From Erpobdella octoculata (taxonomy: Eukaryota; Annelida; Clitellata; Hirudinida; Erpobdellidae): 64,000 bases of DNA. The notes beneath the pieces are model-generated. The model saw only the letters and a program-made list of their open reading frames with translations, was not told where the DNA came from and did no database searches. Position 1 is the stretch's first letter; each line of letters starts with the position of its first letter. The DNA is taken from assembly GCA_963978895.1 (NCBI GenBank), contig OZ022246.1, positions 25,983,859 through 26,047,858 of the forward strand. The letters run 5' to 3'. Shown here piece by piece: positions 1-19,954 of the stretch. A program made the position numbers and the translations under genes.

Positions 1-1959
1 TTTTTTTCCAATTTATTCTCTCTTATTTTTTATCTGTTTTTCCATCGTTCACTCCGTCACCAAACTATATATATGTTTGTATGCTCACACACAGAGCCCC
101 ACCGCAATGAATTAGTCCTTGTTGTAATAAAAATAACAAAAAAAACTCTTGCTTATTATGTAGAGCAAAAAAGATTGTAAAAGTTTTCTTTAAATGTATT
201 TTGGTTGACATTTGTCTGTTATTTTGTTTTTATCTCTATTTTTACTCGCTAGCCGTATAAATATAAATACGCTGTTAAAAAGTTATTTTTGTAGATGATT
301 AGACAAAGTTATAACTTTCTTTTACAATTCTTTTAGTAATTAGTTTATCAAATATCAACATTGCAAGAAAAAAAAAAGAGACCTGACACTTAGCGAATAA
401 TTATATTTCTGGAGAATTTTTATGTAAGTCAACTGGCGAACAGTTTGAAATTGAACTAAATATAATCTGTCAACATACACTCCGGAACGTTTAACATTCA
501 TCTTGTAAGATAACAAAACACCCCATCAACAAATGTCAAAGAGTTAACTCATTTTGTACAATAATTATACGTCCGTTGATCATATTACAATGGTTTCGTC
601 CATTTTTTAGGGTTGCCATACACTCCTTCAACATTACACAATAGATTCGCCTATTTAAAAGAGCAGCCTTACACCCCTCAAAATGTAATAATAAACTTAT
701 CTGTTGTGTGGTATACCCAGACACTCCCTCAACATAACACAATGGATTAATCCACTTTGCATACACCCCTCAACATATCACAATGGACTCATCCACTTTG
801 CATACACCTCTCAATATATCAGAATGGATTCATCCACTTTGCATACACCCCTCAACACATCACAATGGACTCATCTATTTTGCATACGCCCCTTAGCTTA
901 TCACAGTGGACTCATCTATTTTACATACACCCCTCAACATATAACAATGGACTCATCCAATTTGCATACAACCCTTAAAATATTACAGTGGACTCGTCCA
1001 TCTTGAGGTGTTTAACTTCATAAAAATTAGACGAGTCCATTGTGAATGGATGTATGGCTTTCTATGGAAATGGTTGAGTTCATTGTAACAAGTTGAAGGG
1101 GTGTATAACTACCCCACACGATGAATGATCGTTTTAAGGGGATGTATGTCAACCATAGAAAAAATTGGTGTCTACTTCTAGTGCGATAAGTTGAAGGGGT
1201 TGTATCAAATCCTCGGAAATCTGCCATGTATTGAGGGGTGTACGACTTACCCACTGGGTGAATGAATCCATTGTGATACTTATTAGTTAACCTTATCAGT
1301 ATTTTAGATTAACTTCAAACCATTTCAGCGCCAAATCGGTAAATATTGTATTGCTCCATGAATCTATTATTTTTTTTTAAGAATTTTACACATTTCTGTT
1401 TTTTTAGGATTTGAAACTTTAAATCGCTCAAGCGCCTAAACGGTGCAACCCAGAACAAAAAGGTAGTTAATATTTCTGTTTTAACCAAATAAACATTCCG
1501 GTTTCTTTCATTATTTTTAAAGTCTAATATGCTTTTGTAATTTCAAAACTTTAAATCGTTCCAACGCCTAATTAAAGGCTGCGTCTTAGAGCAAAAAGGA
1601 CATCATTTCCGCAGTTGATTAATTTATTTGTCTGAACGACAAATATTTACTTAACTTCGAACAACAACAAATAACGGTCGCGCGCATCCGAAGAAGTCTT
1701 TCGTAGTATAAAATATGTTGTTGTTTGGCATGAAAAACATAACAATAAGATCATTATCGTCATTAGTTAGTAAAACACAGAGGAAAAAACACATTTTCCA
1801 CGTATACAAAATCATCTTTGCGACAATTTCAACACAAAAAAAAATGGTTCAAAAGAGCTACAACGTCAACAACAGAGATATGAGAATGAATTGATTTGGC
1901 ATTTTGTTGTTGTAAGATTAGTTGTTTCCTTTTCTTCTTTCTCCCAATTACACTGTTGC
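1..1959. other. Intergenic repeat-rich DNA downstream of IMPDH
   Basis: No coding exon was found here. The stretch holds the foldback-like inverted repeat at about 500-1285. It also holds short repeat modules near 341-402, 1413-1480 and 1546-1620 that recur at 29.4-29.8 kb. The 3' UTR of the minus-strand IMPDH gene presumably occupies the part just below 1960. Confidence 0.6.
500..1285. repeat. Foldback-like inverted repeat built of degenerate ~41-bp units
   Basis: From about 500 to 1010 a unit of about 41 bp recurs, best preserved between 750 and 980, with the core words CAATGGACTCATCCA and CATACACCCCTCAACATA. From about 1027 to 1285 the same words appear in reverse complement (GAGTCCATTGTG, TTGAGGGGTGTA). 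The two blocks are separated by only about 15 bp. The whole can therefore fold into a long hairpin, as in Foldback-type elements. Open reading frames in it are artefacts of the repeat. Confidence 0.7.
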
Positions 1960-9638
<7,679 letters not shown>

Positions 9639-10399
9639 TTTCTTTATATAATAGGTCTAGCAACGAAAATATGCGAGGTGAACTAACAATTAAACGCAAT
9701 TCAGAGAAACGTCTATACCTTTGGACAAAAGATAAAAACAAACTTGCTCTACCTCGATTGGTAATACTACCTTAAAACTGTAGCACTTCAATATAAATGG
9801 CTTATATGCATATAAATACCTACCTTAGTCACCTTTGCCAAAAGCTTTCTCACATACAAATGTTAGCTCCAGCTAGATTATCTGGGCATTTCCTAATATT
9901 AAGTTAAGCTGTTTGTTGGCTCAAGAGTATTTTGTTAGTTATATAATACCTAGCTGAGGGTATCGCTATTCTCTAACAATTATTCAATTAGATCAGCAAT
10001 ATTAATAATACAAGCTTAGACATAATAATTTATCAATGCAGTTTCTACCTATTGTTTTGTTATGCATTTGCAATATGCCAGACTTTGTTGTTATATTTGC
10101 TGTCGTTACCTATACCTTTCTTGTCACTTTTTTAGGACATTAAAATAAATTATTTAATTGAGCAACATATATCCTATAGTTATATAGTTAATATATGATT
10201 ATACCTTCAGTTTTCAAAGTAATCTTAGTAATAATCATAATAACTAGAAAATTAATATCCTGATTGGGTAATTACTACTAATTACCCACCTACTTGAACA
10301 AAAGATCGAGCTATAACGCGTGGTCTGTGACTGTAAGATAGAATATTACACTTTTTAAAACCTTTCATAATGTGATTTTATTATTATTTTGCTTTCTAT

Positions 10400-10475
10400 G
10401 ATGATTTAGTGGTTCTCACACAAGCTTTTTAGTCTTCTGAGCCACTTTAAACAATGTTATGTTTTATGTTTTTAA
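10400..10475 (+). repeat. Fragment of the same SINE family
   Basis: The words GTGGTTCTCACACAAGCT and TCTTCTGAGCCACTTTAAA match the body of the SINE at 2583-2790 in order and spacing. The tRNA-like head is missing. Confidence 0.45.
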
Positions 10476-11351
10476 GACGGACTGGTACGACCTTTGAATT
10501 ACTTTTTAATTAACAAGCTTTTCTTTAATTAAATTAAACAGAAATTTAATTAACACATTAATATGTTCTTTTGCCGATGACACTGTTACCTATCTATAAA
10601 ACTTAAAGAAAAAAATAAGACTTTGTTGGCATATAAGTTAAAAAATTATACAAAAAACATTGTTCTTCATTGTCATTTGTTATTGTTGTTTGCATTCTTT
10701 AAAATTGAAAATTGAAAATCTAAACGCAGCCTTCTTCTTACACGTTGTTTCAACAATCCAATAAAAACATGCATATATATTACTTCCTCTCTTTTTGTTT
10801 CTGATTATTTATTTAATATCCTTTTGACTTATTTGTCAAAGCGCTTAGCGCTGTCACTAATAATACGCTAATTATACGTTTGGTATTTTTATGTTTACAA
10901 TATGTTTATCATCGATTGTGTTATACTATAAGTAGATAGGTAGATAGGTATGTCTATAAATGGTTATATCTCCGCCTAATATAAACCTGGAAAAAGGAAG
11001 AAATAGGAGTAACATAAGATCAAAACATGATTTACAACAAGAAATAATTTTTGTATTATTTACCTACTGCTAATTGTTTTCTCTTTAAACAATGTTGATG
11101 TCTATAAACCATTTATAATTCCAAAAAAACTGAATAATATAGAGAAAAAAAACTGTAAGTTAATTTAGTAGGATATTTTTTCTTTCCTTTGCATCGCTGA
11201 ATTTTTCATTGCGACTTTGAGACATGTTTGTGCAAATTCTTTTTATAGCCATTTGACAAGCAAGGTTAAAGACCTTAGATTTATTAACATTTGTCAAATG
11301 TTTGCGTCGTTCTCTAATATTTATACTTTCGTTTTGGTCTATCATTTAACT

Positions 11352-11555
11352 TGAAAAAAGGGGAGTAAAAAAGAGAGGGAGAGAGAAGGAGGGAAAAAAG
11401 AGAGAGAAAGAAAAAGAGTCAGAAAGAGAAAAAATAAAACGGAAAGAAAGAGAAGGAAAAAAAGAAAAGAGAGAAAGAAAGAAAGGGAGAAAAGGGAGAG
11501 AATGAGGGGCGAGAAAAAAAATAGGGGAGAAAAAAAAGAGAGATAGCAGAAAAGT
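11352..11555 (+). repeat. ~200-bp polypurine tract
   Basis: The + strand is almost entirely A and G, with only scattered pyrimidines, in irregular GA/GGA/AAG runs. It is a low-complexity tract, not coding. Confidence 0.8.
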
Positions 11556-13627
11556 TTTATAACCTCAACCTCCCGACAAAATCACACTCGGTTATATATA
11601 TAACATATTACGCCTCTCTAATAATACTTGACCTAATAAGGCAGGCCTCTTCAATAAAGTACTTGACAATTGTTTTATTGTTAACCTATTAAGATTTTGA
11701 TTATTTAACTTGCTACTGTTCAGAAAGTTATAAAATTTCTTCACTGATGTTGTCACAAACATAAAGTATATTTAGTTCAAATAAGAGAAATTCCCAGGTG
11801 CATTTGTCAACGTGTCATGAACAAAAAATTCAAGCGACGATTGAGAAAAACTTAACGCTTTAATAGACAAATAACGAACACTATAGGCGGTACAAAATAC
11901 GTCTGCTAAGTATACCTATACCTATGTTAATCGTGCTAACCAGATTAACTTTGTAGCTTTGATGTATTTAATGAACAGATCTTTGTAACTATTCAAACCT
12001 GAAAGATAATTAATAGTAATATATCTATCAGTCAACAGGTAAGTCAACACCTTTACATATTTGACACATTCCACTATAAGGTTACCTACCTGTAACAATG
12101 TAATTCTAAGGTAGCTCCAAACTAAACTAAAAAGAGGGACGAATAAAAACGCACATATATCCCGAGGAAGCCGGTCTTTTACTCTTGCAGCCTAAATCTG
12201 GATCCAACCCATGTAGTAGATAAAAATAGGAATTTATTTCAAGCCTGTGATTCATAAAGGTATTTTGCGGTTTGTGCTCTAGCTCGCAGGTCATGAATAT
12301 GGACTATAATAGAGATAAAGAAAGTAAAAAAGACGAGAAGAAGAGAAAAAGATTATTTATAATTTAATTTTAATAACTTTATATATTTTATATTAAAGTA
12401 AATCACTTACTCAAAAGTTTTAACTTTTGTTTTGATTTATGATTTTCCGTACCCAGAAAAGGCGCACATATTTAGCAGGCGTTATAGAGTGAGGTATTGT
12501 GGCGCTTCCGGACGCTAAGGTTGAAGCTCGCAACTTGAAATAATAAAACTATTCAATTACATCATTAATATTAATTTACCTTTGACTGCTTGATGATGAC
12601 TGTCTGTGGACACGGTGAGAAGAATTGTTTGTTGTAAATTCGGTGTCTCTAAGATTGATCAGTTCTTGCATTTCTTCTGGGTAAAAGTTCTATTTGATTT
12701 TTTTTAAATGTTTTCTGTTTTTAATTAAAGATTTTTTGAATTTAAACATTTATAATTCAATTATTTGAAGGTAATGTGCCGAGGCATGTACAGTTCTAGG
12801 CATTCTAGAGGACAATAAACATATGAAAATAGTAAAAGTTGCAGGAGCTAGCTAATAAAATGCTAATAAGTAATAAGGTTTAGTAAGCTAGAAATGTGCC
12901 GGACGCCAGTAAAGCCTGGGCACCTGAGTTATCTGAGCATCATATCTCAATTACCAGGTAAGTGGAGCTCAAGACTGTATTAATTAATTTTATTTTACTC
13001 AGAAAGTTGCAGGGACAGAATGATACTTCTTTCATGTATATAGTTTATGTTGCAGGCTGGATCCTTAAGCCTATGCTAGACACTGATTTTTGGAACTACC
13101 CCAACAAGCTACACTATTAGGCTCGAGGTATGTGTTTTTAGTTAGTGAAATTGAAAAGAACAACTGTAAAAGTTGGTTAACTCACCTTCAAAAAAGCAAA
13201 ATGAATGTTTTGGAGTAAACAATGTTTACAGATTCACTTTTTATATCCTTAAACAGAATTTATTACTTAACATTAATTTAGTACTCAATATTAAATTAAT
13301 GAAACTAATCTGTCTGAAAATTCTAAACATTTTATTTTCATTGTTCATGTTTATTGTTAACTTTTTTATTTTAGCATATAGTTATTGCTGCTTCTTCATT
13401 CGGAAGCACACTCCTATTACTTATCTATCTGGAAAACGAAATTACATCTTAGTTTTTTATGTCTTCTCTTAATCGTAGTAGCACAATCTGCTAATGACAG
13501 GGTCGCAAACCAAAACAGTTTGTTTTTAAAGTAAGCAAGTCGCCTATAATAAGCAGCTTCTCTTTTTTCTCACACACTTTCATTCTATCTCTTTTTCTTC
13601 CTACTACTCTCTCTCTCTTTTTCTTTT

Positions 13628-13635
<8 letters not shown>

Positions 13636-13715
<80 letters not shown>
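13636..13715. repeat. (TA)n microsatellite
   Basis: This is an uninterrupted TA dinucleotide run of about 80 bp, preceded by a CT-rich stretch. Confidence 0.95.
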
Positions 13716-13718
<3 letters not shown>

Positions 13719-16700
13719 CTCTCTTTATTTACATGACACCAGCTTATTGAAAAGTTAAGACACTATAAGAAAAGAAAAGAGATTGTAATTCTGTAAGAGT
13801 ATTTTCATTGATACTACAAGGTTGATAACCAGGATAATGGAATTTATATCAAATAAACAAATGAATAAAATTTGTTTTCGTTAGTGCAGGTAAATAGGTA
13901 TTGTCAAGGTGTTTGACGAGTAGACGTCTCATGACATACTGTAATCCAGTCTATTTTTAAGCTAAATTTTTATTTTGTAAATAAAAGGTTGTTTCTAACC
14001 CTAAGCCTAGCAATTCGATGAGGCGTGTAAAGAGATTTGTAGTTTAATAGGTCTCTGCTACTTTCAGTTCAAGTATTAATCTCTTACAAAACTGTTTTGA
14101 CAAAATAATTTCAATTTTCCTATGTTTATGTACGATAATATTTACAGAATATAAATTGCACTTAATAAAAATAATTAATGATTTTCAGGATCTTTACGTA
14201 AATATCAATTGATGCACTCAGTTCCATCATGTCAAGCAGTGCAACGTGTCTTGTCTTTACCAACACGTAATGTCAGTCAATAATTATAACTGCATTTGCA
14301 GATGAAGCATGTTTAACATAACCACAGTAATCTTCTCCAGGTTGTCATGGAGAATGAAAGTTGAAGTCATTAAATGGGAGACACACACCTGGAGCGCGAT
14401 ACAGGTGAAAGTACTCACGGCAGACATCATTACCATAACTCCTATCACTATTGTTAACAGATTTTCTTTTGACAAATACTAAATTCTGGTATTCTGGTAG
14501 TTAGGAAATAAGAACTTATTAAATTGTTACAACTTCCTGTAAGCTATAAATTTACCATCGTGATAGTAATGCAGTGAGTCTCTATTACCATGGTTGCAGT
14601 GATGCTTTCCAATCGCCTTTACAATTATCATCACCATCACTACCTATATGTTGTCTTCAAGGCTGTGAACCCAAAACACCTGTCGTTTCGTCTTACCTGA
14701 AGAAGAGTTAAAAAGATAATTTTCAAGAAGATAAAATATTAGATTATTTCTTCCACTGTCACCACTTTTGTCAATTAGGTGTGGCGAAGCATTTTTTTCG
14801 TACTGTCTGCCGTTCTTGCGTCACCCATTCTCTTTTACGCACTTGTTTGGATCTGGCTTAACCACTCACTATGATTAAATTAAAGCAAGTTCTATTTGTA
14901 CGTTTTTTTTTTTTTGCTTAGGCCTGAGGTATCTATTTCACAGCAAGCTATATGCAGCTCGACCAAATAGGTGGAAATTCTCGCCAGTCAAAAACGCTTT
15001 TAAAACAGAATTTAAAAGTTCTTAGTTTACAATTTCACAATTTTTTTAAATGTCAAAATTCCCTTTATAAACGAACAAGAATCAGAGTAAGCCCGCAAAG
15101 ATATCGTTACATTCATCCCCATTTCCACCGCATTTAATGCAAAAAACTAAAGCTGAAAGATATATTTGTTTTATCCGGTACAGAAACATACACATTCCCA
15201 GAGAGAAAGTAAGAAAAGTACACACACACACATAAAGACTTCAAGAATTACAAAGAATGGCTCGCCATAATCAACACGGCAGGATGTAAAGCGATTACAC
15301 ACTAGATCGAAGGTGAATAATCAGTCAATCATTTGTCGATTTACATTATTCAAATAAATTTTTACAGAGTTTGATTGCGGATTCGGAAAAGAGAGCAGGG
15401 GCTGTGTGAAGTTTGAAAAAGATAATATACCAGAAAAGTGTTAACAGCAAATGAAAAAAAAATCGTTTTTAAAAGATACAAGTTGTTCTGAAATGTTTAG
15501 GATCTAAACAGTAAAACAAATTCTGCAATTAAATATCTGTAACTCCAAAACAAAACGAGGTTATAAAATTCAGTAAAAACTCCTAACGATTAGCTCGAAA
15601 AAAATTTTTTGTTTACTACAATTTTTAATTTCAACACAATTAAACAAAATCATTTATAAGAATGACGGGCATACATTCTTCCAGATACATTTAAAAAAAT
15701 AAAACAAAAGACATCCTAATAAAGAAGAGCATGCAGAAAATATAGAAAACTTTAGAAATTCCAGAAAACAAGGCCACATATATACATGTATGTGTGTATA
15801 TATGTGTGTGTTCGTGTGTGGTTTGAAAAAAAAAACATATTCCGAAGCACAGGCAAAAGAATGACAAAACAATCCTCTTACTAATTTAAGCAATTTATTT
15901 GTCAACAAAAATTAAATAATGATTTTCCTTGTTAAAGAAGAAAAAGGAAAGAAAACTTTGATCGCGGCAATGAATGACAGCGAGTCATTCGGATAGTTTT
16001 CAAATGACGAAAATTCTTGACGCACACACGTCTCTTTTTTAAAACGTGATGATAACAATAAAGAAGATGTCTCTAAGAAAAGAGAAATCTAAGAAATCCT
16101 GAAAAAATTAAATGTTCACTAAAAAAAGTATATTAAAATGAAGCAATGTTTATATTCTTCGAGGTAGGAAGATGCAGCTCAGGCCACACACCCGACTTTT
16201 AGTATATCGTTATAATAATACAAATCCACTTCATAAATGTAAGTTTGTACACAACACACGACGTAAATAAGAGGTGTCGCCTACGTTGGTCAGTATATCT
16301 GCCTTAGGAGGAAACGATACTGACAGAAACAGTTCCTGAGAGACAGATGAACGATAGAGAGATGGAAATGAATAAGTCAAAAAAAGAAGAAGAAAGAATG
16401 AACACAAAATAGTAAAAAAAATCTAACTTATTTTATCCCTGAGAATTGTGTTGCTACACGTTACCGCAAAACTTAGTTTATTAGTCGAACCTGCCAATTA
16501 GAATGTTGAAACACAAAAACAGAGATGATCAAAGATATTTCATGACGGTATTATAGCTAAACGAACACTTTCTATTAATCAATAAAAAAGTAACAGAGTG
16601 CAGACATAAAAAAACTGCTTACCCTAGTCGATGTGCAAAGAATTATACTTAGGAGGTAGATATTCAGATCCCGAAATTAGCAAGATAGCAAAGTAAAGGC

Positions 16701-16739
16701 TGATGACAACAGAAGAAAATTGCAGCATTTAGCCTGTTG

Positions 16740-17940
16740 ATGCAGTCAAAGCATTTAAGTGGCAAGTAATAGGTTGTTTAAATTGTAGATAAAAACACAA
16801 CAAGTGCATACTTATGTGCCAATACAGGTGTAAGAAGAAAGTCTCACTGACCACGACAACATGCAACTGTGGATCAATGAGGCAGTTGGGCTCATTTGTT
16901 GACAAATCAAAGTAGTTATTTATGATTGAGATTTAGAAAGAAGGTGCTATTGCCCTAAGACAATATAACTCTATGACTATCGAATGGGATGCAAATGATA
17001 CAAAGTGGAGAAAAATAAGCATGAGAGATAGCATGATATCAAGTTATATAAGATTCCAACCCTGTTTTAAGACAGACTTGATAAAGCTAGGGAGTGTTTC
17101 TAGTACTATGATTGCCAAGACAAAGTTTTGGCAGAATATCAGAAGAAAAATGAAAAATAGAAACCTTAATTGAAAGATGTTGTAAGGAAGGCATTGAGGT
17201 GACTGAACCAATGCTAGGTACAACACTACTGCACAGTTACAATAAGCAACTGGATACGATAGATGTCAACTTACGTAATGAAAGATATAGAGAAGTATTA
17301 AATATTCGAGAAAGAATCTTCAACAACAACGAAGATAGAGAAGACAGTTAGCTTAATATGTGTTCAAATGAGAAAGAAGTAGTGGTGGTAGTGATGACTG
17401 CTACATATTGCAAAACGTGATGACAAGTGGACCAGTGAAAGATCGATTCAACAATTAAACTTTAAATAATCCGATAAAACAACACTTTAAACAACTATAA
17501 AAAAAAAACTGCAGAAACGGTGCACTTAAAATTATTTACCAGTACATCTCGCAGATGAATCAGAAACAGCAAGGACAGTTACAAGCTCACGTAGGCAGAC
17601 GGATAGACATGGGGAAGCTGATAAACTCAATAGATGCTTCTCTCAAGTATCAATCACTTGTTTTGAGATGTTCGATTAAAACAGTTAGAGCTAAGCTAGG
17701 CAAGTGTAAATAAATCAGTAAGAGAGGAGGAAAAATAGAAAACGTCAATTGACAGCACGAGGTGCTAAGAGGCAGCAACGAGGTGCTTGCTAAGAAGAGG
17801 CAGCAACATGAAACAATTGAAGCTGTGCTGCCATGGATGGTTAAGCACCAAAAGAGAGCTATGGAGGAGCGAAAGAGGAGAAGAAAAGAGAGAAATAAAA
17901 TGATAGAGAAGAAAGGCAAGCAAGCCAACATAGCTAAATA
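16740..17940 (+). pseudogene. Decayed coding-like stretch, possibly a dead transposon ORF
   Basis: Several consecutive reading-frame pieces on the + strand look protein-like but are broken by stops and frame changes. One is a Cys-rich piece with CNCGSM near 16870. Others are a stretch starting TIEWDANDTKWRK at about 16976, one containing TTLLHSYNKQLDT near 17220, one containing KLINSIDASLKYQSL near 17620, and a basic end ERKRRRKERNKMIEKKGK near 17880. I do not recognise a family. The order and spacing suggest remnants of one longer ORF, but chance is not excluded. Confidence 0.3.
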
Positions 17941-19954
17941 AAAACTTCTTGTAAAATTGAAGAAAAAAAAAACACATTACGAACACCGCTAATAGATGTT
18001 TCTTGCTGTTTTAGAAACACGCTCTTTGAGGTATTCAGGAAATAGAGCATAGTCACACGTCAGTAAACTCTAAACTTACAAGCTAGATGACTCTATAGAT
18101 TATATATATATATATGTAATGTATATAGATTTATAAACTGTAAGAAAAGCAACAGACATTCACACACTTGTTTGCATAAAGGCCAACAACCAAATCGCAG
18201 AAAAGCAACATAAAATTTAAAATTAGATTATCAGAGGTAATAGTAGATGCATAATTTGTTTACATGCTAGTTCAAAACTGCTCCTTCGTATCGGCCATTT
18301 AATTTTTAATCACAGCTCTGTTCTCATCACATATCATTAAAAGAATGAAAGTTTACAAGTAAGAGATAACCCACCATGTTTGCATTCTTTGCGCTTTGGC
18401 CAAATGCAAAATAAAAAGGTTAAATAAACCCTTCTGTATATCTAAGAGAAAGGCATTCCAATTCAGAATTTGCTATAATTATCAAAGATACTTAAAACAA
18501 GATTTAAAAACTTAGAATATTTGGGTATTTAAAACTTATTTTTGTGTTTTTTTCATAGAAAAAGTCGACAAGTATATCCAAAGAAGAAACCAGTACCAAA
18601 ACTACGGACCGCACTGCGAGTCCAAAACAATTATTATATTAGTATAAATGTGTATATTTATATATATGTGTGTGTTATTGCCAACCAAATGAAGCACGAC
18701 CAAATAAAAGAAACAAGGATGAGCAAAGATTACCAAAAAAATAATTAACTAGAGAAACATTACATGTAACAACGGCCTGACATTCACGGAGGTAGTGTCG
18801 TTTTTGCGAGGTATGCAAAAATGTGTGCAAATGAACATAGTAGCAGCAGCGATAACAGTAATAACAGCAACAAAAATAATGCAACTATGTTGACATCAAC
18901 GAGAAGACTGTTGTTGAACATTTAATTATTAGATAATAAAAAAAAAAGATATTTTAGCTCGAGGGCTAGATTTTCAGAGGTTTTTCTATCCATATCATTG
19001 CAGTTGTCTCAAAAACAAACAAAATATTAATATTGAACCAATAGAATAAAAGAGAGAGAGGTATGATCAACCAATTATACGTGTATCGTCTGTACAACAA
19101 TGTTTAAAAACAAAAATAAAACAAAAAACTTAAAATTAAACATTATTACTGATGTTAACAAATATCTGATCAAGTAAAGAATTATTACTTGTTACACTTG
19201 ATTTACAATTAATAACAGGGAGGCCTGACATTACAGAGTCGGAGTGACGTCAATCATTCTTCTGGTACACGTAAACGAATGACATATTTATTTTTACACA
19301 CATATTCATGTAAAAGCTACCATTACTATCGGCTAGATGTGTCTCGTATGCAAAGTACTAATGAAAATATTCTCAAAGAAAAAAAATGTAAAGAAAAACA
19401 ATCTATGGAAATATAAAGACGTTTCTAGGTTCAAGGAGAAAGAGAGTTGAAAGATACAGAGGCTGTGGCAGTGCTTGGCCTCTAAGGAGCACCCACTCAA
19501 AAGTATTGCATTTTTGCAGAGAATACAGATAACAACTTCCACTGTTCTGACTATTTCTAGCTTGTCGATCGACCCTACAAACACCAGTACAGCCAAAAAA
19601 TAGAAAGACCACGAAACGTTCAAGCTTGCCGTAGGCTCGAAGGTGACCCCCCGGACGAGGGACAACAAAGTTTGTAGTGGCGTTACTAACAAAAAAGAAG
19701 AAAAAGAGAAAAACAATTCTAGTTTAAAAGTTGAATTCCAAATAAAAGTTTACTAACAAATATATATATAAGAGTTAATTCTTAAAAAAAAACCAAAATT
19801 AACGCAAGAAAAACATTTCGTATACAAAAAAACAAAAGCAACTGATGAGAAAACAAACAACCACATTAATTAAATATTGAACAATGATTAAAGGCTGGAT
19901 GAATCGAGTGCACTGAACTACTACTCAGTGTTCCTGGTCTGGAGGTCAAGTTAC

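Larger units (their letters stand above)
9639..19954. other. Gene-poor intergenic region between IMPDH and the nuclear receptor
   Basis: I could not support any intact gene in these 10 kb. The first few hundred bases above 9639 should hold the IMPDH promoter and 5' UTR, but I see no clear core motif. Recognisable contents are a SINE fragment (about 10400-10470), a purine tract (11352-11555), a TA microsatellite (13636-13715), a decayed coding-like stretch (about 16740-17940), and otherwise featureless AT-rich sequence. Confidence 0.5.

Noticed and set aside
14284..14475. 63-residue minus-strand frame with hydrophobic start
   Set aside because: Isolated, short, no splice partners or family resemblance; likely chance in AT-rich DNA.
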